Positions 1 to 6,615 are shown, numbered from the stretch's first letter. The stretch: DNA of 17,247 nucleotides from JANQIV01 sp050117315 (GCA_050117315.1 JASFMY010000141.1:1-17247), one strand, 5' to 3'. Numbers and translations: made by a program. Notes: generated from the letters alone by a model not told the origin.

Positions 1-106
1 TTGGGATTTTGCCATAAAGTCCTCTCTTTTTAAGACCTGCCCGCCGTACTAGACTTTGGGAGGCGGGGAGGATTTAGGTGAGTTTGAAATAGAAACAAAA
101 TCCCAA
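1..106. repeat. Inverted repeat enclosing a REP-like GC-rich hairpin
   Basis: Positions 1-11 (TTGGGATTTTG) are an exact reverse complement of 96-106, and the left arm may continue beyond the window edge. Inside lies a GC-rich stem: CCTGCCCGCC at 36-45 pairs with GGCGGGGAGG at 62-71 with one mismatch, around a 16-base loop. It stands out from the AT-rich surroundings and resembles the short REP-like palindromes scattered between genes in many bacterial chromosomes. It lies at the distal end of the cassette array and may mark where the array meets older chromosome, which is inference. No gene is seen in 1-153. A further 7-bp inverted repeat (CAACAAG 118-124, CTTGTTG 133-139) lies between this element and the methyltransferase stop codon. 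Confidence 0.6.
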
Positions 107-153
107 AACCAATTTGCAACAAGTATATATCGCTTGTTGTGTAAATGTAGCTT

Positions 154-960
154 TTATTTCTTAATCCCTTTAAATAAAGTATATGTATAATAGCCATAAT
201 AATCTGGTTGATTTAATATAAAACAATCTGAATCAGGTGAACAAATTTTTTTGAATTTTTTCCAATCATCTTTTGAAATTTCATTTTCAGAATTTCCCCA
301 AAACATTTCGAAAAAAGTGGTTAATGCTTTTTTGTCATTTTCATTTAAAGGTCCAGATATATCTCCAATAAATGATATTGCTTTAATATTATCAAATTTT
401 GCTCTTCTAAGCCACTTGATTCCATTCATAACATGAATATATGAATCCATATTTTCTATATATGGTGCATTAGCGGATGTTGATGCATTTAATCTGGCTT
501 CAAGCAATGGATAACCCGGAAGAAATTTTTGAGATGTCCAGAATAACAAATATATCTTACCACCAGGTTTTAAAATTTGGTATAATTGATTTATAATTTT
601 ATCTGGCTCTTCTGTAGGACAGCCAAACTCATTGGGCCCAGCCCAAATTGTATCCATGCTCCAAATCCAATCAAAAGAATTAGAAGGGAAATCTATGTTA
701 TTAATATTACCTTGAAGAAATTCTACATTTTTACTTGTTAAATTTTTCTTCGCATAGTTTATCATCTCTGCAGAGTAATCCAAACCTATTAATTTCCCAT
801 TTAAACTAATCTTCTTTACAAGAAAATTGGTTATATTACCAATCCCACAACCAATGTCTATTCCCTTAGAATCTGGGGTTATGTCTAAAGAATCAATAAT
901 TTTTTCAATCAGTGGTTTCCGGAATCTTGTTAAAATCTTATATGTTTTAATTTGACTCAT
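154..960 (-). CDS. Class I SAM-dependent methyltransferase (cassette 3 cargo)
   Basis: A 268-residue cytoplasmic protein with a Rossmann-type methyltransferase fold. Motif I is IDIGCGIGN (about residues 34-42), which binds S-adenosylmethionine. GLDYS (59-63) carries the acidic residue that normally contacts the ribose. The stretch around FDWIWSMD (96-103) corresponds to motif II, and LKPGGKIY (130-137) is motif III. This is the Methyltransf_11/UbiE-like organisation. The C-terminal 110 residues, probably the substrate cap, are not recognisable, so the substrate (small molecule, lipid, protein or RNA) is unknown. The ATG at 960 lies only 34 bases inside the cassette boundary at 994, leaving little room for a private promoter, so transcription probably reads through from upstream cassettes. 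No signal peptide or membrane segment is seen. The methyltransferase call is strong, the substrate open. Confidence 0.85.
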   Translation of the reverse strand: MSQIKTYKILTRFRKPLIEKIIDSLDITPDSKGIDIGCGIGNITNFLVKKISLNGKLIGLDYSAEMINYAKKNLTSKNVEFLQGNINNIDFPSNSFDWIWSMDTIWAGPNEFGCPTEEPDKIINQLYQILKPGGKIYLLFWTSQKFLPGYPLLEARLNASTSANAPYIENMDSYIHVMNGIKWLRRAKFDNIKAISFIGDISGPLNENDKKALTTFFEMFWGNSENEISKDDWKKFKKICSPDSDCFILNQPDYYGYYTYTLFKGIKK

Positions 961-987
961 TTGCTATTATTTTTCGGTTTGCTATTG

Positions 988-1121
988 CAGCCAACGGTAA
1001 ATTGTATGAGTAGTGGCAGATTGCGTGGCACTTTCCTGTCAAACCGCTACGCAGTTTGAGCGGGCTACAAACTTTGATATTTACCACATCGCCTGCCATT
1101 ACTTATACAAAATGTTGGCTG
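988..1121 (-). repeat. attC-like recombination site between cassettes 2 and 3
   Basis: A 134-bp imperfect palindrome. The outer boxes CAGCCAAC (988-995) and GTTGGCTG (1114-1121) are exact reverse complements. The inner arms 1000-1019 and 1093-1112 (GTGGCAG against CTGCCAT and onward) pair with few mismatches, and three extra bases lie on the left arm between box and arm, like the unpaired spacer of integron attC sites. The middle holds a second, weaker hairpin around 1035-1063. The length fits the range of long attC sites (VCR-like). The arms are almost identical to the element at 1771-1909, although the genes on each side are unrelated. The expected crossover would be next to the GTT box on the minus strand at about 994/995. 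Confidence 0.7.
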
Positions 1122-1167
1122 ACGTGTTTTTTTTATATATTTCTATTTGACAACCTATTATCCATTA

Positions 1168-1674
1168 TTATTTTAATCCAGAAATCATTTTAGAAATAGA
1201 TTTTTTAACTGTATCAGATAAAGAATCTGTATATTGAGATTCTGTCAGAAATCCAATTTCTTTTGATAAATCTGGATGTCTTTTTATAATCTTGACCATC
1301 AATTTAAAAGCATTGTATCTTACGGATGGTTGTTTTCCTATTTTTTCCCAAATATTTACGCAAATGTCAAACAATTTTCCTTCGTGCTCATCTTTTAATT
1401 CCATTCTTTGTAGAATTATCAGTAATTCTCTCAACTGGTCATCAGATTTAGTGGATAATGTGTTAATTATTTTTTCTACATACTTTTTTATTCGCTGGTC
1501 ATTTTTATCCATGCAACTCCACAATAACCACGCTGCTCTCCATGAATATGGTTGTTTGTCTGTAATTGCTAATTTAATTGCTTCTTCAAAATCTTCTGGA
1601 TGAGATTTTATATAAGAAATCATGTCTGCTTTGTACGAATTTGTCAAGATATGTTCCAATTTGGTCTCTTCCAT
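1168..1674 (-). CDS. Hypothetical HEAT/ARM-like helical protein (cassette 2 cargo)
   Basis: A 168-residue, probably cytoplasmic protein with no signal peptide or membrane segment. I do not recognise the family with certainty. The sequence reads as successive amphipathic helix pairs of about 35-40 residues (for example EEAIKLAITDKQPYSWRAAW, then a segment starting near RELLIILQRMEL, then RYNAFKLMVKIIKRHP), which is the pattern of HEAT/ARM solenoids that bind proteins or nucleic acid. No catalytic motif is visible. It is the only gene of its cassette, with about 100 bases of leader after the boundary at 1777 and about 45 bases between its stop codon and the next attC-like element. Small hypothetical genes of this kind are typical integron cargo. 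Gene reality is supported by the fit between ORF and cassette limits; function is unknown. Confidence 0.75.
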   Translation of the reverse strand: MEETKLEHILTNSYKADMISYIKSHPEDFEEAIKLAITDKQPYSWRAAWLLWSCMDKNDQRIKKYVEKIINTLSTKSDDQLRELLIILQRMELKDEHEGKLFDICVNIWEKIGKQPSVRYNAFKLMVKIIKRHPDLSKEIGFLTESQYTDSLSDTVKKSISKMISGLK

Positions 1675-1740
1675 TGTCGTTAATCATCAATATTATCAAG
1701 TTCAGTTTAGCAATTTATTAAATCAAAATGTTATCCTTCT

Positions 1741-1748
1741 CAAACTTA
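1741..1748 (-). promoter_or_regulatory. Possible -7 promoter element of cassette 2
   Basis: On the minus strand the bases read TAAGTTTG, an exact fit to the Bacteroidota -7 consensus TAnnTTTG, about 67 bases upstream of the cassette 2 start codon and inside the cassette. A TTG lies 14 bases further upstream, which is shorter than the usual spacing of about 19, so the -33 part is doubtful. If real, this cassette would carry its own promoter. Confidence 0.25.
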
Positions 1749-1770
1749 TCTATGCGTCTTTGCAACATGG

Positions 1771-1909
1771 CAGCCAATGGTAAATTGTATGAGTAGTGGC
1801 AAATTGCGTTGTAATTCCCTGTCAAACCGCTGTGTAGTTTGACAGGGTTACTAACCTTGATTTTTAGCACTTTTCCTTCCTGCCATTACTTATACAAAAT
1901 GTTAGGCGC
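1771..1909 (-). repeat. attC-like recombination site between cassettes 1 and 2
   Basis: A 139-bp element with arms nearly identical to those at 988-1121 (GTAAATTGTATGAGTAGTGG on the left; TTGTATAAGTAATGGC and its complement on the right). The centre carries a perfect 11-bp hairpin: CCCTGTCAAAC at 1817-1827 and GTTTGACAGGG at 1837-1847 with a 9-base loop. The right outer box GTTAGGCGC (1901-1909) fits GTTRRRY. The left outer box is CAGCCAAT (1771-1778). These two boxes do not pair with each other. Each pairs instead with the far end of its own cassette: 1901-1909 with 2881-2889, and 1771-1778 with 1114-1121 at 7 of 8 positions. This is the arrangement of an occupied array, not of a static repeat. 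Confidence 0.72.
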
Positions 1910-1915
1910 TGGGCT

Positions 1916-2857
1916 TTATTCATAATATTCAATCTTTCTTGTTTCTCTATATACAGAAATCTGTTTCTTACTTCCGAAATATTCCTTAACAGAAGCATCT
2001 CTTTGAATCCAATTTCCTTTTTTGTCAAATTTGTATTTAAAACTCATTTCTCTTTGTAAAGAGTTTTCGTGATAGTTCTTTACTAAAATTTGATTGTAAA
2101 ATTTATCAAAATAAGTTTCTCTTTCAATTTGCCCCGATTTAAACTCTGAAATTTTCTCTATGCGGTTTTTGCTGTCATATTTATAGATTGATTTTAACTC
2201 TCCAACGAATCTTGATTTATTTATAGACTCAGTTAAATTACCTTTTGAATCATATCTAAACTCATTTTTATATTCAACGTTTTTATCATTATCCAATTGT
2301 GTCTTTAAGATAATCCGGCCTTCTTTGTCATACTTATACTCTAATTGATTTGAAAGTGTATCGCCATGTTTAACACTTGTTTGCTTAATAACATTTCCCA
2401 TAGTGTCATAATCAAGAAATACATCCAATAAAATGGAATCATTAAAAACTCCGTGAGTAGATATTCGTTTTCCAATCAATGTGTCAAAAACTGCATAATC
2501 AATAGATTTTGAATGCATAGTGTAATCTTCTGTAATAGACTTATATTTATAACCATTTTTATCAAAATCATTCTTAGTGTACAGCTTTAATTTTCCAAAA
2601 TTATCATAATACTCAAGATATGAAACGTTCCCATTTTCTGTAAATTCTTTTTTGAATTTAATTCTCGGTTTTTCGAATCCTTGTCCTTCCAAATCTTTTG
2701 TGTTTGCTTTAAAGTGTTTTAATGTTTTAATTTTTCCAATCAAATTTTCTTTTTCCCAAGAATTTTTAAAATCTCGATATCTTGGTCTGTATTCATTATG
2801 TTGACAACCACAAAGTAAAAATGTGAATATTAATATTTTAAATGCTTGTTTTTTCAT
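1916..2857 (-). CDS. Lipoprotein with YD-like repeats (cassette 1 cargo)
   Basis: A 313-residue exported protein. The N-terminus is a lipoprotein signal peptide ending in LLCGC, with Cys18 as the likely lipidated residue, so it should sit in the periplasm or on the outer membrane. The remainder contains degenerate repeats of about 20-25 residues with cores such as YDKEGRI, YDSKGNL, YDSKNRI and FDKKGNW, the YD/RHS-like pattern that forms beta-rich strips. It is far shorter than true RHS toxins and shows no C-terminal toxin domain, so it is more likely one of the small YD-repeat lipoproteins common in Bacteroidota. Its role is unknown. The ATG at 2857 lies 31 bases inside the cassette boundary at 2888, and the gene follows the recombinase in the same direction, so read-through transcription is plausible. 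The stop codon is only 7 bases from the attC-like element. Confidence 0.8.
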   Translation of the reverse strand: MKKQAFKILIFTFLLCGCQHNEYRPRYRDFKNSWEKENLIGKIKTLKHFKANTKDLEGQGFEKPRIKFKKEFTENGNVSYLEYYDNFGKLKLYTKNDFDKNGYKYKSITEDYTMHSKSIDYAVFDTLIGKRISTHGVFNDSILLDVFLDYDTMGNVIKQTSVKHGDTLSNQLEYKYDKEGRIILKTQLDNDKNVEYKNEFRYDSKGNLTESINKSRFVGELKSIYKYDSKNRIEKISEFKSGQIERETYFDKFYNQILVKNYHENSLQREMSFKYKFDKKGNWIQRDASVKEYFGSKKQISVYRETRKIEYYE

Positions 2858-2880
2858 AATTAGTAGTGTTTTTTTGCCTT

Positions 2881-2968
2881 GCGCCTAACGTATATGTTTA
2901 TACTATTGTTCTTATTCCACCGAATTAGCGGTATATGAACAATTGTTTTTATTTTTCTTATACCAATA
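2881..2968 (-). other. attI-like junction between recombinase and first cassette
   Basis: On the minus strand the junction ends in ...ACATATAC followed by GTTAGGCGC (2889-2881), so cassette 1 begins at TTAGGCGC. The upstream part differs from the two attC-like elements, as expected of an attI that belongs to the platform. It contains an inverted repeat ATTGTTC (2906-2912)/GAACAAT (2937-2943) around a smaller ACCG/CGGT stem. A weak outer match lies between 2891-2903 and 2958-2971. The site abuts the recombinase stop codon. In classical integrons attI lies on the 5' side of intI; here it lies on the 3' side. Confidence 0.5.
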
Positions 2969-3811
2969 TTAATCCTTTTCAAAAAATTCATCAATGGGAT
3001 TCTTTATTCTGTCTATAGCTTTTTTCGAGATATGGGTATAAATTTCAGTTGTTTTCGAACTGTTATGGCCAAGCAACGTTTGAATATACCTTAAATCTGT
3101 ACCTTGTTCAAGTAAGTGCATTGCAAAACTATGGCGCAGCATGTGTGGTGTAACATTTTTTGATATCCCGGCTTTCAGAGCTGATTTCTTCAAAATATTT
3201 GCTATACTCGTTGGAGAATATTTGCAACCTTTTGCATCTTCAAAAAGATAAACTTTAGGTTTATAGATTTTATAATAATCACACAATAAATCAAGAGTGT
3301 TTTTTGATAATAGAGAGATCCTATCCTTTTTGCCTTTGGTACCTTTAATATTTACAACCATCCTTTCAGAATCAATATCAGTAATCTCTAAATCGATTAA
3401 TTCACTTCGTCTCAGTCCCGCAGAATATAACAACATTAGGATGTAGAGATGCTTAATATTGTTGCAAGAATTAAATATTTTCTTGACTTCATTTTTGCTA
3501 AGCACCTTTGGTAGTTTATGTTCTTTCTTTGGTCTGTGAATTAAATAATATTGATTTTCCCTTCCAAGTATTTTTTCATAATAAAATTTAATTGCATTTA
3601 TTCTTTGGTTTTGTTGGCTGATTGAAATATTCTTTGTTTTAATTAAATCCAAAATATATTTATTTATTTGCTCTAACTTGATCTTCTGCAAATCCGATTT
3701 CTTGGAGTAATGGTAGAAATCTTTAAAATAAGTACAATAAACATCTATAGTATTTTGGCTATATCTCTGCTGAATTAACCGGTTTCTATATAGTTCTAAA
3801 ACTTTATCCAT
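2969..3811 (-). CDS. Tyrosine recombinase, candidate cassette integrase (Xer/IntI-like)
   Basis: A 280-residue site-specific recombinase that would cut and rejoin DNA through a covalent 3'-phosphotyrosine. The N-terminal SAM-like core-binding domain is about residues 1-95 (RYSQNTIDVY start, NQRINAIKFYY end). The catalytic domain is about 100-275, with R134 in AGLRRSEL, a lysine in KGTKGKKDR (about 159-162), HMLRH (H223, R226), LLGH (H249) and the nucleophile Y258 in TEIYTH. The C-terminus RIKNPIDEF recalls the SPLD-type tail of IntI proteins. However, the stretch between KKDR and TPHMLRH (about 57 residues) is too short to hold the extra domain that defines classical IntI. It is probably the enzyme of the adjacent array, since it directly abuts the attI-like site and runs in the same direction. 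A role as a genomic-island integrase or Xer paralogue is the alternative. Confidence 0.9.
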   Translation of the reverse strand: MDKVLELYRNRLIQQRYSQNTIDVYCTYFKDFYHYSKKSDLQKIKLEQINKYILDLIKTKNISISQQNQRINAIKFYYEKILGRENQYYLIHRPKKEHKLPKVLSKNEVKKIFNSCNNIKHLYILMLLYSAGLRRSELIDLEITDIDSERMVVNIKGTKGKKDRISLLSKNTLDLLCDYYKIYKPKVYLFEDAKGCKYSPTSIANILKKSALKAGISKNVTPHMLRHSFAMHLLEQGTDLRYIQTLLGHNSSKTTEIYTHISKKAIDRIKNPIDEFFEKD

Positions 3812-3843
3812 TCAATTGTACTTAAATTTTTGTTAATAATTCA

Positions 3844-3893
3844 ATTGGATTACTTTAGCCCTAATTATGCATTAGTGCAAAACAAAATCCAAT
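3844..3893. repeat. Nested symmetric palindrome upstream of the recombinase
   Basis: The outer arms ATTGGATT (3844-3851) and AATCCAAT (3886-3893) are exact complements. The inner arms GCCCTAAT (3858-3865) and ATTAGTGC (3871-3878) match at 7 of 8 positions around TATGC. The two internal single-stranded gaps are 6 and 7 bases, so the whole is almost mirror-symmetric over 50 bp. It begins 33 bases upstream of the recombinase start codon, where an operator, a recombinase binding site or a 5' leader structure would be expected. The function is inferred from position only. Confidence 0.5.
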
Positions 3894-4260
3894 AACCTAT
3901 AATGAATAGAAAGGTTGTCTCAATTTTCTATTAAACCTTTTTTGATCTTGGATATTATTTGTAACTCATTGAAACTAAATGTATCTCTAATTTTTTTTAG
4001 AGTTATACAATCTAAAAAAGTCAGCATATCCCTTTAAATTATTTTGTTTTTTGATCTAGAGTATAATTAAGTTCATAACTTTATTAGAAAAAATCTAATT
4101 TAAATATAAGATTATAATAATTTTTGTTTTGCTTAATGTGCTTATTTCTTCATTGAATTATTGCTGATAAAATTATATCATTCATTTCGAAAAAATTAAA
4201 AAGGAGGTAAAAAGGGTAAACTGCTACTGTTATTTAATTGACTAATTTCAGGTTGCCCGG
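3894..4260. other. Intergenic region with one hairpin and an orphan SD-like sequence
   Basis: No credible gene. It contains a hairpin at 3980-4009 (TGTATCTCTAA against TTAGAG-TT-ATACA, with a 2-base bulge and an all-T loop). It also has AAGGAGGT at 4201-4208, a perfect Shine-Dalgarno match, but no ATG, GTG or TTG follows at usable spacing except a TTG that opens only a few codons. The TonB-receptor ATG is more than 50 bases further on and is closed off upstream by an in-frame TAA. The region carries the divergent promoters of the recombinase and the receptor, but I cannot place them. Confidence 0.5.
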
Positions 4261-6615
4261 ATGTTAAGAAAAATTATTATTCTTTTAATTTTACCCGTCA
4301 TTCTTTTCGCCCAATCTACACGCAAAAATGTTTCGGGAAAAGTATACGACAAATCAAATAACCAGCTTTTATCAAACTGCAACGTTTATATTAAAGAAAT
4401 CTCAAAAGGTACAATAACAAATGCAGAAGGTTTTTACAGTATTCAACTTCCTGTTGGCAAATATACTATCAGGTTCAGTTATGTAGGATACGAAACAATT
4501 GAGAAAACTGTTGTTGTTGATTCGTCGGACAAGCAATTGAGTTATGACATTTATTTAATAAAGAAACCACTTGTTGAAGACGAAGTGACGGTCTACGGGA
4601 AAAAAGATGAAGCTTTAATAGTGGTTCAAAGTATCGAAACTAAAGATATCCAAAAAATGCCGAATATTTTTTCCGATCCTTTAAGGACTGTGCAGATATT
4701 TTCAGGCGTATCTTTCAGCAACGAGCTTGTCAGCGGCTACAATGTTAGAGGCGGCAGTTATGATGAAAATCTTATCTACTTAAACGGTTATGAAATTTAC
4801 CGTCCTTTTTTGCTGAAGCAGGGATTTGAAGAAAGCCAGACACTTGTAAATCCGGACATGGTCGACAATATGAAATTTTATAACGGCGCATTTCCGGCAA
4901 GGTTCGGTGATAAAATGGCATCCGCTTTACAGATAAAATATACCGCACAAAATGATTCATCTTCCGATTTCAAAGTAAGAGCCGATTTAATGAATCTAGG
5001 TGTGTTTGCAAAAAGCAGTTTGGGCAAATTTAACTGGATGGTCGGCGCAAGGCATGCTTATCCGGGTTTATTTTTGGACGATCTCCAAACAAGCGGTAAT
5101 TACCGGCCCGCGTTTTCCGACCTCCAATTTTTCTCCAACTATCAAATTTCGGATAACAGTAAAGTAGAATTGTTGTTGTTGGTTTCCGGCAATGAATTTG
5201 ATTTTGTGCCGGAACAATGGCTGGGGCATGTTGGAATCGGGGCAAGAGGCAACTTCAGCGCGGTTACAATAGATTATGACGGCAATAGAACATACGAGTA
5301 CAATAATAATTTGATTGGGATAGAGTTTTCGCAAAAGATTAAGCCGGAATTGTTGTTTGATATTTCACTCGTAAAATACTGGTCGGAAGAGAAGGATAAA
5401 ATAAATCTAATCAGTGAGATCAATTATCACCCGGATGCAGAGCATGTGGGGCAGGATCAAAGATACTTGAAAACACGTTACGAATTTGCGGACAATAACC
5501 TGGAATTTAATTCTTTCCAGGTACTTCCCAAAATTCAATATGACAATAAATCTTTTTCCTCCACCTTAGGACTCGATTTAAAGTTTGTTGATGTAAGCAG
5601 TACAATTAACGAAACACTATACGAGCTAACGGATACGTCGGATTCATTTTCTCCCGCGGTTAATGTTTCAAACAATCCCGATTTATCCTCTTACTCAATT
5701 TATAATGAAAATATTTTTAAGATAAAAGATAACCTGATTGCAAACATCGGCTTTAGATATTCGACAATAGAATTCAGCGGGGAAAAATTATTCAGTCCCC
5801 GTTTTAATCTTCTTTATTATTTGAACGAAAGGCATCTATTCAGTTTTAGTTACGGGTATTATTATCAGCCCGTTTTCCAGAACGAATTACGAAAAGTAGA
5901 AAACTTAAATGAGATCGATAAACAATCACAGAGGTCAATTCAATATGTAGCTGGCTGGGAATATGATCTAAAAAAAGATGTTAAACTGCAGATTGAAGCA
6001 TATTACAAAGATTTTAATAACCTTCTTCCTTATTACATGGAAAACATACAATTGAATTATGACTTCTTGCAGCGATTGGAAGGATATGCATACGGTTTAG
6101 ATGTTATGTTCAAAGGTGAAATCGTAAGGGGAACCAATAGCTGGCTTGGTTACAGCTACTTAAATTCAAAGGAAAAACCTATTGGTTCCGATTCCCCGTA
6201 CCGAAGAAGATTAACAGACCAGACGCACACAATTCAAATTTTCTTACAGGACAGAATGCCGAAACACCCCAACTGGCAATCACATTTAAGATTTTTATTC
6301 GGAAGCGGATTTTTATATCACCAAAGAGAAATTATAGAGGATGAAGAAAGCGGAAATTCATATGTAACGGTCGACTATAGCAACCCGAAGGAATATTTAA
6401 TTTTCTTCAGGGTAGATATGGGATTATCCACAAAATTTGAAATAAGTAAATTTTTTAACCTAACGGCAATTGCCGAGGTACTAAACGTTTTTAATCATTA
6501 TAATGTTGTAGGCTACGAATGGGTTAAAATATTTGATGAATATAACACCCCCACAAGAATACCGCGCATTTCCAGCAAAAGGTTCTTCAATATTAGGCTT
6601 GTTGTAGATTTTTGA
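4261..6615 (+). CDS. TonB-dependent outer-membrane receptor
   Basis: A 784-residue outer-membrane transporter. It has a signal peptide (residues 1-17, ending LFA), then a carboxypeptidase-regulatory-like beta-sandwich domain (about 22-100; SGKVYD, ITNAEGFYSIQLPVGKYTI, SYVGYET). A short linker with EDEVTVYGKK, a possible TonB-box region, leads into the plug domain (about 123-228). The plug contains the typical RGGSYDENLIYLNGYEIY. The rest forms a 22-strand-type beta-barrel, ending in alternating hydrophobics and a terminal Phe (IRLVVDF), the usual BamA signal. It should import a ligand in a TonB/ExbBD-dependent manner. The ligand cannot be told from the sequence, and no SusD partner lies next to it, which argues against a glycan SusCD system. 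An in-frame TAA just upstream fixes the start near 4261. The gene is complete and looks intact. Confidence 0.93.
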   Translation: MLRKIIILLILPVILFAQSTRKNVSGKVYDKSNNQLLSNCNVYIKEISKGTITNAEGFYSIQLPVGKYTIRFSYVGYETIEKTVVVDSSDKQLSYDIYLIKKPLVEDEVTVYGKKDEALIVVQSIETKDIQKMPNIFSDPLRTVQIFSGVSFSNELVSGYNVRGGSYDENLIYLNGYEIYRPFLLKQGFEESQTLVNPDMVDNMKFYNGAFPARFGDKMASALQIKYTAQNDSSSDFKVRADLMNLGVFAKSSLGKFNWMVGARHAYPGLFLDDLQTSGNYRPAFSDLQFFSNYQISDNSKVELLLLVSGNEFDFVPEQWLGHVGIGARGNFSAVTIDYDGNRTYEYNNNLIGIEFSQKIKPELLFDISLVKYWSEEKDKINLISEINYHPDAEHVGQDQRYLKTRYEFADNNLEFNSFQVLPKIQYDNKSFSSTLGLDLKFVDVSSTINETLYELTDTSDSFSPAVNVSNNPDLSSYSIYNENIFKIKDNLIANIGFRYSTIEFSGEKLFSPRFNLLYYLNERHLFSFSYGYYYQPVFQNELRKVENLNEIDKQSQRSIQYVAGWEYDLKKDVKLQIEAYYKDFNNLLPYYMENIQLNYDFLQRLEGYAYGLDVMFKGEIVRGTNSWLGYSYLNSKEKPIGSDSPYRRRLTDQTHTIQIFLQDRMPKHPNWQSHLRFLFGSGFLYHQREIIEDEESGNSYVTVDYSNPKEYLIFFRVDMGLSTKFEISKFFNLTAIAEVLNVFNHYNVVGYEWVKIFDEYNTPTRIPRISSKRFFNIRLVVDF

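Larger units (their letters stand above)
140..3811 (-). mobile_element. Integron-like cassette array with its own tyrosine recombinase
   Basis: On the minus strand a tyrosine recombinase is followed by an attI-like junction and three single-gene cassettes, separated by two long attC-like imperfect palindromes. Cassette 1 covers about 1778-2888, cassette 2 about 995-1777, and cassette 3 starts at about 994 and runs left. The terminal boxes match or approach GTTRRRY/RYYYAAC. They are complementary across each cassette, not only within each junction, as expected if each unit was once a circle. All genes share one orientation. Cassette 3 has no recognisable closing attC in the window, so the left limit given is approximate. 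What is unusual is a recombinase without the typical IntI insertion and the co-directional layout. The alternative is a Bacteroidota-specific repeat family moved by a Xer-like enzyme. Confidence 0.65.

Noticed and set aside
988..1909. CRISPR repeats or an insertion sequence
   Set aside because: The two repeats are about 135 bp, imperfectly palindromic and separated by a gene; there is no transposase and no regular spacer pattern.
1916..2857. RHS-type polymorphic toxin
   Set aside because: YD-like repeats are present, but the protein is short, is a lipoprotein, and has no RHS core boundary motif or toxin tip.
2969..3811. Naming the recombinase intI or xerD
   Set aside because: It lacks the IntI insertion, and Xer proteins share the same residues; the sequence alone does not decide, so no symbol is given.
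154..3811. Restriction-modification or other defence operon (methyltransferase plus helical protein plus recombinase)
   Set aside because: The methyltransferase shows no DNA-methylase motif (no DPPY or NPPF), no nuclease or helicase is present, and the genes are separated by recombination sites, not arranged as an operon.
4261..6615. SusC-type glycan importer
   Set aside because: The N-terminal domain fits, but the protein is shorter than typical SusC proteins and no SusD gene is adjacent.
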